From an uncultured Lachnospiraceae bacterium (GTDB lineage Bacteria > Bacillota > Clostridia > Lachnospirales > Lachnospiraceae), in assembly GCA_900320345.1 (NCBI GenBank), contig ONRZ01000004.1, positions 1-64,000 of the forward strand: DNA of 64,000 nucleotides. The letters run 5' to 3'. Made by a program: the position numbers and the translations under genes. This document shows, piece by piece, positions 57,358 through 64,000 of this stretch (its first letter is position 1; the number at the start of each line of letters is the position of its first letter). The notes under the pieces were generated by a model. It had not been told where the DNA came from. It made no database searches and saw only the letters and a list, made by a program, of their open reading frames with translations.

Positions 57358-58998
57358 ATGACAATAAACAAGATTGTTGTCCGAAATTATAAACTTCTTG
57401 AAAATGTTGTAATCAGACTCAACCCTGATGTAAATATTTTTGTCGGGGACAACGACTCCGGAAAAAGCACTATTTTGGAGGCACTCAGTATTCTCACTAC
57501 GGGGAAATTGAACGGTTATGCTTTTGAGCGCCAACTGAGAGCAAACATGTTTACCAGTACTGTACGTACTAATTATATCAAGAGAATACTGCATGGCGAG
57601 GAGATTTTTCCACCTGAAATAATTTTTGAAGCGTATTATGATGGTGATCCAATTTACAAGGGATCTAATAATACTCTTTCAGAGCCAGAAGCTATAGGCA
57701 TCAACATTACCGTTCACATTGCGGAAAAGAATACAGAATTGTACAAGCAAATGGTTAAGAACGGCGATATTCTGGATATACCGATAGAACTCTATACAGT
57801 AGATTACCATTATTTCAATGGCGAACCCTTTACATTTACCTACAGATATAGCCCTTTCAAAAGTGTGTTTATCGATACTACACGAAGGAATTATGGCGGG
57901 CTGGTCGATCATTTTGTTTCTGACAGCATTTCGGACACACTAACTGCCGACCAGATAAGAGATCTTTCGATCGCTTACGGTGTTAGCAGAAGAAGTTTTC
58001 ATGACAACGAAACAATCAGGCAACTGAATGAGACGGTTCGGCAGAAAGCTGTTGTAAAGGGACGTGAGGTATCTCTGGATCTTCGCGAAGATGATCCGGA
58101 GGCATGGAAACGACAAATGTCGGTTGTTGTGGATACTATTCCCTTTGAGCTTATTGGATTTGGCACGCAGAACATAATCAAGATAGAACTGGCGTTGCGT
58201 AATGCGGATGAACAAGCGGATTTAGTACTTATGGAAGAGCCAGAGAATAATCTTTCCTTCTCGAATATGGCTATACTTATAAACCATATTACCCAATCAA
58301 AGGGAAAGCAGGTTTTCATATCTACACATAGTAGCTATATTGCAAATAAGCTCAGTCTGAGTAAAGTAATTCTTGTTCGAGCTGGTGTAGTGAGCCCATA
58401 CTCCGCACTTCCCGATGATACAAAGAAATACTTCGTGAAGCTCCCTGGTTATGATACGCTTCGTTTTATCCTTTCATCCAAAGTTATTCTTGTAGAAGGC
58501 CCAACTGATGAGCTTATCATCCAAAGAGCGTACTTTGACAAACACGGAAAACTACCTTCAGAAGATGGTATTGATATTATTACCGTTGACTCCTTGGCAT
58601 TTAAGCGCTATTTGGATATTGCTGTCCTGATGGAGAAGCCAGTTGTAATCGTTACTGATAATGATAAGAATATTGAAAAAAATATAAAAGAAAAATATAG
58701 AAATTACCAACATCCGTTCTTTAGATTCTATTACGAGCAAGATGAATCTTTGAATACTATTGAACCGAGTGTTCTGGCTGCAAATTTGGATGAGGCTGGA
58801 CAACCGACAGAAATATTCAAGAAGGCAATTTCCTCGAGCGACTCTATGATGAATAGAGGTTGGCAAGGTGTGTTGGATTTTATGTCTGCTCCAGCGAATA
58901 AAAGCGAATGGGCTTACCGAGTGTTTGAAGCAGAAGAAAAGATTAACTATCCGGAGTACATAACAAATGTCATCAAGTATTTTGAACAACACAGCTAA
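57358..58998 (+). CDS. OLD-family ATPase/TOPRIM nuclease, Gabija GajA-like
   Basis: About 546 residues from ATG 57358 (MTINKIVVRNYKLLENVVIR), preceded by GGAAGAGG. The ATPase has Walker A GDNDSGKST (residues 30-38) and Walker B LVLMEEPENNL (near 290). A C-terminal TOPRIM nuclease domain follows: VILVEGPTDEL (near 378) and VIVTDNDKN (near 430). This is the layout of class 2 OLD proteins, encoded next to a UvrD-like helicase; in Gabija anti-phage systems GajA nicks DNA when phage lowers nucleotide pools. The next gene overlaps by 32 bp, supporting a pair. Confidence 0.85.
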   Translation: MTINKIVVRNYKLLENVVIRLNPDVNIFVGDNDSGKSTILEALSILTTGKLNGYAFERQLRANMFTSTVRTNYIKRILHGEEIFPPEIIFEAYYDGDPIYKGSNNTLSEPEAIGINITVHIAEKNTELYKQMVKNGDILDIPIELYTVDYHYFNGEPFTFTYRYSPFKSVFIDTTRRNYGGLVDHFVSDSISDTLTADQIRDLSIAYGVSRRSFHDNETIRQLNETVRQKAVVKGREVSLDLREDDPEAWKRQMSVVVDTIPFELIGFGTQNIIKIELALRNADEQADLVLMEEPENNLSFSNMAILINHITQSKGKQVFISTHSSYIANKLSLSKVILVRAGVVSPYSALPDDTKKYFVKLPGYDTLRFILSSKVILVEGPTDELIIQRAYFDKHGKLPSEDGIDIITVDSLAFKRYLDIAVLMEKPVVIVTDNDKNIEKNIKEKYRNYQHPFFRFYYEQDESLNTIEPSVLAANLDEAGQPTEIFKKAISSSDSMMNRGWQGVLDFMSAPANKSEWAYRVFEAEEKINYPEYITNVIKYFEQHS

Positions 58999-60127
58999 GA
59001 TGTCGGCTGCTGGTTCTGGAAAGACATGGGATATATGCCATGACGCATTACAAGCAGTTAAGAACAGCAATAAAAGGGCTTTGATTCTATCCTTTACTAA
59101 CCGAAGCATAGAGTCGGCCAGAAACGAAATCAGAAAGCAGAACGGAAGTGTTCTCCACCCACAAATTGTGGCAAAAACATGGTATAGATTCTTACTTTCT
59201 GATATGATTAAGCCTTACCAGACGGGTATAACCAACGGGAGAATAAATCATATAAAGTCAGTGGATTTCTCAGAGCAATTTGGGCAAGTGAATAGAAATA
59301 AAGCTGGAAGTTATGCACGCTATATCACTTCAGGAAAGAATGTCAGATCAAATCAGGCATCGGAATTAGCAGTACTTCTCAATAGGCTTAGTAGCGGGAT
59401 GAGCATAAAGCGCTTGGAGGGAATCTACAGTAATATCTACTTTGACGAGATTCAAGATTTGGTTGGTTACGATATAGACCTTTTACGGTTGCTTATGGAA
59501 TCAAAAATTGCCATCACGTGTTGCGGGGATAGCAAACAAGCAACATTCACAACACATGTGGCAAAAAAGAATAAGAAACAGGCAGGGAAAAATATCTGGG
59601 TGTTCTTTAGTGAACTTGAAACCGAGGGTCTTGTGCAAATTGAACGAAAACTTGCCAGTCGAAGATTCAATCGTGATATCTGCTGCTTTGCTAATGCAGT
59701 ATATCCTATTGGAGATGCAATAACGACAATCATGGAGGATGTCACCGAACATGACGGTGTGTTCTTGATTGATGAGGTTGATGCAGATATTTATAGTGAA
59801 TACTTTTGCCCACAGATTCTTCGATTTGATGCTCACACAAAAATAGTCAAGTCATGTCTTAACTTTGGTGCCTGCAAAGGTGAGACTTTTGATAGAGTTC
59901 TTATATATCCGAATGGGAAGCTAAGTGACTTTATTTTGAAAGACAAGGCTTTAGACCATCCAGAGAAATATTATGTGGGTGTAACTCGACCGAGATACAG
60001 TATAGCGTTTGCGATGAAAAAACTTCCTGCTCAATTAAGTAGATATGAAGAGGTAGTAATCTCAATTGCGGGAAATGAAATAAGAGCGTTGAAATATCAA
60101 GGTATTACATTTCCGGTTGCACACTGA
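58967..60127 (+). CDS. UvrD-like helicase, Gabija GajB-like
   Basis: A 386-residue superfamily I helicase: Walker A SAAGSGKT (residues 13-20), IYFDEIQDLVGYD (Walker B/motif II), CCGDSKQATF (motif III), CLNFGACKGETFDRVLIYP (motif V) and KYYVGVTRPRYSI (motif VI). Shorter than GajB of Bacillus cereus (about 500 aa). Its ATG lies inside the 3' end of the gajA-like gene with CGGAG upstream, so the two are translated together. It probably partners the OLD nuclease in defence. Confidence 0.82.
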   Translation: MSSSILNNTAKMSAAGSGKTWDICHDALQAVKNSNKRALILSFTNRSIESARNEIRKQNGSVLHPQIVAKTWYRFLLSDMIKPYQTGITNGRINHIKSVDFSEQFGQVNRNKAGSYARYITSGKNVRSNQASELAVLLNRLSSGMSIKRLEGIYSNIYFDEIQDLVGYDIDLLRLLMESKIAITCCGDSKQATFTTHVAKKNKKQAGKNIWVFFSELETEGLVQIERKLASRRFNRDICCFANAVYPIGDAITTIMEDVTEHDGVFLIDEVDADIYSEYFCPQILRFDAHTKIVKSCLNFGACKGETFDRVLIYPNGKLSDFILKDKALDHPEKYYVGVTRPRYSIAFAMKKLPAQLSRYEEVVISIAGNEIRALKYQGITFPVAH

Positions 60128-60324
60128 TTAGCGTCGATAACGGGGGCAAGTTGCCGCGAAAGCCTTTTTGTATATTCGCAATGAAATGCGTCGGCATCTA
60201 CCATCAAGACCTGAAAAATGCGCATACTTATGCGTCATATTATCTATAAGCATCGTTATCGGAATTATAATGTACTACAAGTACTTACAGCACTTGCCAA
60301 ATATGATGCTCATAAATAGAAAAA

Positions 60325-60924
60325 TCAATAAGCGTCTTCTTCTATCTCAATCTCTAACCCATCAGATGTTTTCACATAATATACCATTTTAACTGGGATC
60401 TTTTCTTGTAATTGTACCATGTTCTTATAAGAAACTGGTTTCACAGAATAAGCGGTCTCTCCAACGTACCCATCTATTCCCTTGGATTCTTCTTCTGGCG
60501 TTGCTAATCTATATGACATTTTAGATAATTTAGCAAGGTATGCCAAAATGGTTTTCTGGTGATAAAGTCCGTAATATGTTTTATCAATTATTAGATCCTC
60601 AACATATTGTCCGACTAAATCCTTGTCTACTTTTGAAACAGCATTGATCATTTGTTGCAATTTGGCATATGCCTTATCTGTAGCTTCCGCAACAGCATCT
60701 GGATACTTGTCTAAATACCACTTTTTCCACGCTTCCAATGATTTGTCATCGGATTCTTCAAGGAATTGTTGAAACAACTGGGACATATTGCCTACATTCT
60801 CCTTACGAGTCGCATGCGAATATCTGTTACTATAATTCATGAAATCACTCGTATATGTAGGATATTCCGTTTTTGGACGTCCATTTAGTTTATCAATGGA
60901 TTTGTTTGGAATTCTCTTTTTCAT
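60325..60924 (-). CDS. MjaI-family type II restriction endonuclease, copy 2
   Basis: A 199-residue protein resembling the MjaI restriction endonuclease family (CTAG cutters). Shared with copy 1: PDAxxEATDKxYA, VEDLII, RLATPEEESKGIDGYVG, AYSVKP and KMVYY. The GIDGY...SVK stretch could be the PD-(D/E)xK-like active site. It differs where copy 1 has GTRPKVVGQMSE (here ATRKENVGNMSQ). Seven nt after copy 1, same strand. It may be a second specificity, a subunit, or a diverging duplicate. Confidence 0.7.
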   Translation of the reverse strand: MKKRIPNKSIDKLNGRPKTEYPTYTSDFMNYSNRYSHATRKENVGNMSQLFQQFLEESDDKSLEAWKKWYLDKYPDAVAEATDKAYAKLQQMINAVSKVDKDLVGQYVEDLIIDKTYYGLYHQKTILAYLAKLSKMSYRLATPEEESKGIDGYVGETAYSVKPVSYKNMVQLQEKIPVKMVYYVKTSDGLEIEIEEDAY

Positions 60925-60931
60925 TTCATTC

Positions 60932-61522
60932 TTAATCCTCTACCTCAATCTTTAGTCCTGTTTTCGTCTTTGAATAATAAATCATCTTAACATCAATTGT
61001 CTCGGAGAGACGACTCATTGTTTTGTAAGTGTCCGGCTTAACAGAATAAGCTACACCGCCAACATAACCATCTATGCCTTTGGCCTCTTCATCAGGAGTC
61101 GCAAGCCGATAGTCCGTATCTTTTAGATCTGCGAGTGAAGCAAGGATCGCTTTCTGAACATACATACCATTAAATGTCTTGTTGATTATCAAATCTTCAA
61201 CCCATTTCTGTACCATATCGCGGTCTATCAGTTGAATCGCTTCTCTAAGATTTTCTATCTGTGCATATATCTTATCGGTGGCTTCATTAAATGCATCTGG
61301 GTGATGCATAATATAGAATCTCTTCCAATACTCAATTGCAACATGTTCAGTTTTACTCACAAATTCAGGAAATAGTTCTGACATCTGGCCAACTACTTTA
61401 GGTCTGGTACCCTGGGCATTTTGATTTGCCCAGTTTATAAGCTGTGATGTATATTTGGGGAAAGAATAGTTTTCACTATTGTTATAGCCTTCGATACTCT
61501 CGTTTTTCAAATTATAAATCAT
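60932..61522 (-). CDS. MjaI-family type II restriction endonuclease, copy 1
   Basis: A 196-residue protein with segments I recall as typical of MjaI-family nucleases: LINWANQNAQGTRPKVVGQM near the N-terminus, WVEDLIINKTFNGMYVQKAI, and RLATPDEEAKGIDGYVGGVA then YSVKP. R.MjaI cuts C^TAG. It is 14 nt after the XRE controller gene and is preceded by AGGAGG. Roughly half of its residues match the downstream copy. Protecting methylation would come from the methyltransferase at 56157-57245. Confidence 0.75.
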   Translation of the reverse strand: MIYNLKNESIEGYNNSENYSFPKYTSQLINWANQNAQGTRPKVVGQMSELFPEFVSKTEHVAIEYWKRFYIMHHPDAFNEATDKIYAQIENLREAIQLIDRDMVQKWVEDLIINKTFNGMYVQKAILASLADLKDTDYRLATPDEEAKGIDGYVGGVAYSVKPDTYKTMSRLSETIDVKMIYYSKTKTGLKIEVED

Positions 61523-61536
61523 ATTCTTACGCCTCC

Positions 61537-61746
61537 TTATAAACCCTCGAACAATTCGGCTAATCTGATATTGAATCCATTTGCGATCTTTTCAATATTT
61601 GCCAGAGAAATGTTACGTTTTCCTGCTTCAACCGATGCATAATATGTTCGATCCATGTTGATAGCCAACGCAAAACGTTCCTGGCTTAAGCCGAGATCTT
61701 TTCTGAGGGATTGTATTCTTTGACCAAATGCAACTTGTACCGTCAT
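61537..61746 (-). CDS. XRE-type regulator, likely controller of the restriction genes
   Basis: A 69-residue HTH protein: GQRIQSLRKDLGLSQERFAL, then MDRTYYASVEAGKRNISLAN. Size and position ahead of the nuclease genes fit the C (controller) proteins of type II restriction-modification systems, which delay nuclease expression until methylation is established. A minus-strand TATAAT lies about 40 bp upstream. Clear C-boxes were not identified. Confidence 0.8.
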   Translation of the reverse strand: MTVQVAFGQRIQSLRKDLGLSQERFALAINMDRTYYASVEAGKRNISLANIEKIANGFNIRLAELFEGL

Positions 61747-61840
61747 AGGATACAGCCACCTCCATTTTCATTTGTATACACCCAATATTATAGCCAAAGT
61801 GGATTATAAGGCAACGGACTATGAGCAACACTATGTGTAT

Positions 61841-61868
61841 AAAAACGGGGTAGCATATCGCTACCCCG
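61841..61868 (-). terminator. Intrinsic terminator of symE
   Basis: Perfect 9-bp stem CGGGGTAGC / GCTACCCCG with 5-nt loop, followed on the minus strand by TTTTTAT. Starts 14 bp after the symE stop. Confidence 0.92.
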
Positions 61869-61882
61869 CCGATTATATGTTC

Positions 61883-62070
61883 CTAAATATTGAGTTTATC
61901 TTTACTTGTACGGATGATTATCTTTCCGTCATCATAATCCACATGGATCCTGTCTCCGACAGAGAAACCTATGGCTTCAAGCCATTTGCCTTCCATCTGG
62001 ATCTTCGGCACCTCCGAATACCTTCTGCCGGTGTATCTCATGGAATACTGAACTTTGATTGTTTTGTCAT
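61883..62070 (-). CDS. symE: SymE-like toxin, 5' frame slip
   Basis: The core KTIKVQYSMRYTGRRYSEVP, KIQMEGKWLEAIGFSVGDRI matches SymE (AbrB-fold toxin, SOS-induced in E. coli and repressed by antisense SymR). The obvious start, ATG 62070 after GAAGGAGG, opens a different frame: a 10-codon peptide ending at TGA 62040-62038, which overlaps the in-frame ATG at 62041-62039. Adding one A to the ACAAAAC run would join ATG 62070 to the SymE frame exactly (MTKTIKVQYS). So either a one-base deletion, a frameshift, or translational coupling at ATG 62041 (53 codons). Confidence 0.72.
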
Positions 62071-62080
62071 GAGCGACCTC

Positions 62081-62152
62081 CTTCAAGCGAAAAGTGGATA
62101 TGAGAGTTGTATGTTTCGATATCCTGTATCAAATTGTCATTTCCGCTTGAAG
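62081..62152. repeat. 9-bp inverted repeat upstream of symE
   Basis: CTTCAAGCG (62081-62089) and CGCTTGAAG (62144-62152) are perfect complements 54 bp apart and overlap the symE ribosome binding site. Paired, they could hide the ribosome binding site in the mRNA, or mark an element end. Confidence 0.45.
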
Positions 62153-62228
62153 GCTGTCTGTCAAATGCCTGTAAAACCAATGTTCTTCAAAAATCCCTAT
62201 GACGCACCAGCGAACCCGTGGTTTTTGA

Positions 62229-62489
62229 TCATTCCTTATCGGTATCGACAATATCAACTATTACCTTCTTGGTTTCCTTGGCCGATGCCGCCTTAACGAC
62301 TGTCCTTATGGTAACGACTGTCCTTATGGCCTTCGCAATACGTCCCTGCTTGCCGATCACCTTGCCCATGTCGGATTGAGCCACCCTCAATTCAACAACT
62401 ATCGCATTATCATCCTCACGCTGTGTCACCGTAACTTCGTCCGGCTTCTCAACCAGTGATCTTGCGATTATCTCTACCAGATCCTTCAT
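62229..62489 (-). CDS. khpA: KH-domain RNA-binding protein with an internal 6-residue duplication
   Basis: A small KH protein between rpsP and the insert (86 aa; relatives are about 75-81). The GxxG loop GKQGRIAK is intact. Immediately after it AIRTVV-TIRTVV-KAAS shows a tandem duplication of 6 residues encoded by an 18-bp repeat. KhpA with KhpB binds many transcripts and affects cell division and growth in Firmicutes. The duplicated helix lies next to the RNA-binding loop, so folding or binding may be altered. Start ATG 62489 is preceded by GGAGG. Confidence 0.9.
   Translation of the reverse strand: MKDLVEIIARSLVEKPDEVTVTQREDDNAIVVELRVAQSDMGKVIGKQGRIAKAIRTVVTIRTVVKAASAKETKKVIVDIVDTDKE
62294..62329. 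repeat. 18-bp perfect tandem duplication inside khpA
   Basis: TAACGACTGTCCTTATGG occurs at 62294-62311 and again at 62312-62329. It adds six codons in frame. Confidence 0.95.
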
Positions 62490-62510
62490 GTTTTACCTCC
62501 GCCTGCAGGT

Positions 62511-62756
62511 CTATTTACTGATACCGGCATTTTTGAATATCTTGCTTACCACCTCGGTAGGCTGAGCTCCGTTGGCCAACCACTTCTTTGCGAGCTCCTC
62601 GTTTACCTTAACGGTACTGGGTTCCGTATTGGGATCATAGGTTCCTATCTCCTCGATGAACCTTCCGTCACGGGGCGATCTTGCATCCGCTACGATGATC
62701 CTGTAGTAAGGTGACTTCTTCTGTCCCATTCTCCTGAGCCTTATCTTTACTGCCAT
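62511..62756 (-). CDS. rpsP: 30S ribosomal protein S16
   Basis: An 81-residue protein, starting [20 protein letters not shown] and continuing [20 protein letters not shown], the standard bS16 sequence. It stabilises the 30S body. It sits between ffh and khpA, with GGAGG ahead of its ATG. Intact. Confidence 0.97.
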   Translation of the reverse strand: MAVKIRLRRMGQKKSPYYRIIVADARSPRDGRFIEEIGTYDPNTEPSTVKVNEELAKKWLANGAQPTEVVSKIFKNAGISK

Positions 62757-62789
62757 TTTTCTACCTCCGTAAAATATTGAAAAATTTAT

Positions 62790-64000
62790 TTAAAAGGGCA
62801 TCTTAAATCTTCCCTTTTTACCCATTCCGTTCATCATACCCGGAAGCTGTTTCATCATCTTGCGGCTCTGTTCAAACTGCTTGACAAGCCTGTTCACTTC
62901 CGATATGTCAACCCCGGCACCCTTGGCTATCCTATGCTTTCTTGACGGGTTTAAGATCTCCGGGTTCTGTCTCTCCTTCTTAGTCATTGACAGGACTATC
63001 GCCTCTGTCCTTGCCATCTTCTTATCGTCTATCGCATTCTCAAGATCCTGGGATTTTATCCCCATTCCGAGTCCTGGCATCATCCCGAGGATCGAAGACA
63101 GCCCGCCCATCTTCTTCATCTGGTTCATGCTCTCGAGGTAGTCTTCAAAATCGAACTTACCCTTCTTGAGCTTGCGGGTCATTTCCTTCTCTTTATCTTC
63201 GTCTATATCAAGCGATTCCTGAGCCTTCTCGATAAGTGTGAGTACATCACCCATTCCGAGTATACGGCTCGCCATCCTGTCCGGATAGAACTGCTCAAGA
63301 TCCGACAGTTTCTCACCCATGCCGACATAGAGTATCGGCTTGCCCGTTACCGCCTTTATCGACAGCGCGGCACCGCCTCTTGCATCACCGTCCATCTTTG
63401 ACAGGATCACGCCGTCCACGCCTATCTTCTCATTAAAGCTCTGGGCAACATTGACCGCTTCCTGACCTGTCATCGCATCAACTACGAGAAGTGTCTGATG
63501 AACTTCTACATTGCTCTTGATATCCGAAAGCTCCTGCATCATCTCATCATCTATCTGGAGCCGTCCCGCAGTATCCAGGAACACGACATTATGTCCGCCT
63601 TTGGCTGCATGTTCTATAGCCGCCTTACATATATCAACGGGAGAAAGCTTATCTCCCATCGAGAAAAAATCGACCTCCTGCTTATTGGCGTTCATTTCAA
63701 GCTGTTTAATGGCCGCCGGTCTGTATACATCGGCCGCAACAAGCAGGCACTTCTTTCCCTTTAACTTAAGCTTCCCCGCCAGTTTTGCCGCAGTGGTCGT
63801 CTTACCTGCACCCTGAAGACCGCACATCATTATAACGGTCGTCGCCTTGCCCGGCTGCAACTGTATCTCCGTGGTCTCGCTTCCCATAAGAGAGACCATC
63901 TCTTCATTAACTATCTTGATGACCATCTGTCCGGGATTAAGGCCGTTCATCACATCCTGACCTACAGCCCTCTCCTCGACAGATTTAACAAACTGCTTTA
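62790..64000 (-). CDS. ffh: Signal recognition particle protein Ffh, 5'-incomplete
   Basis: SRP GTPase that targets membrane proteins co-translationally. The gene runs off the right edge; the visible part continues upstream of 63953 in frame (FVKSVEERAVGQDVMNG). GTPase motifs: GLQGAGKTTTAAKLAG, DVYRPAAIKQL, DTAGRLQ, TKMDG-like SKMDGDARGG. The C-terminal M domain is Met-rich (MKQLPGMMNGMGKKGRFKMPF). First gene of the ffh-rpsP-khpA set. Confidence 0.96.
   Translation of the reverse strand, partial: KQFVKSVEERAVGQDVMNGLNPGQMVIKIVNEEMVSLMGSETTEIQLQPGKATTVIMMCGLQGAGKTTTAAKLAGKLKLKGKKCLLVAADVYRPAAIKQLEMNANKQEVDFFSMGDKLSPVDICKAAIEHAAKGGHNVVFLDTAGRLQIDDEMMQELSDIKSNVEVHQTLLVVDAMTGQEAVNVAQSFNEKIGVDGVILSKMDGDARGGAALSIKAVTGKPILYVGMGEKLSDLEQFYPDRMASRILGMGDVLTLIEKAQESLDIDEDKEKEMTRKLKKGKFDFEDYLESMNQMKKMGGLSSILGMMPGLGMGIKSQDLENAIDDKKMARTEAIVLSMTKKERQNPEILNPSRKHRIAKGAGVDISEVNRLVKQFEQSRKMMKQLPGMMNGMGKKGRFKMPF

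Overview
The window looks like chromosome of a strictly anaerobic member of the Clostridia, most likely Lachnospiraceae. The evidence is a sodium/proton-pumping Rnf complex, a biotin-dependent decarboxylase cluster, an anaerobic (class III) ribonucleotide reductase, Gram-positive ribosome binding sites (GGAGG) before most genes, and protein sequences of Lachnospiraceae type. Genus and species cannot be fixed by eye. Most chromosomal genes read on the minus strand.

Layout. 1-8783: 5' part of a large non-ribosomal peptide synthetase (partial C-A-T, C-A-T-E, C-A...), running off the left edge and following an alanine/glycine symporter gene. 10.2-10.7 kb: a gap holding an ATPase remnant and a strong hairpin. 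10.6-12.8 kb: nrdD with two NrdR-like boxes but a damaged 3' end. 12.8-16 kb: WYL regulator, AP2-domain protein, GH25 muramidase. 16-22 kb: apbE converging on rnfCDGEAB; ApbE would attach FMN to RnfG and RnfD. 22-28.7 kb: YprB-like nuclease, cheR, S1 protein, ispH, cmk, BaiN-like flavoprotein, TetR. 28.7-34 kb: decarboxylase/transcarboxylase cluster (mmdA, oadG, BCCP, oadB, 5S subunit). 34-37 kb: scpB, scpA, phosphoesterase, rpsU. 37-44.6 kb: alaS, asnA, a small Cys protein, a heterodimeric ABC exporter. 44.6-50.8 kb: three c-di-GMP genes. 50.8-51.3 kb: rimM. 62.2-64 kb: khpA, rpsP, ffh.

The most notable region is 51.4-62.2 kb, an inserted, AT-richer element that splits the usual ffh-rpsP-khpA-rimM order. 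Its left part is a decayed integrative element: a large serine recombinase with an in-frame TAG, a TnpW-like gene, a chimera of a primase start and a phage capsid end, and an excisionase-like gene. Its right part is defence cargo: a zinc-finger protein of unknown role, a beta-class DNA methyltransferase, a Gabija-like pair (OLD-family ATPase/TOPRIM nuclease plus UvrD-like helicase), two tandem MjaI-type restriction endonucleases behind an XRE controller, and a SymE-like toxin gene. The Gabija-like pair thus sits between the methyltransferase and nuclease genes of an apparent restriction-modification system.

Several genes show small lesions readable directly from the bases: nrdD (second Cys pair lost, glycyl-radical segment out of frame), the recombinase (TAG), the capsid remnant (TAG), symE (one-base frame slip) and khpA (18-bp in-frame tandem duplication).
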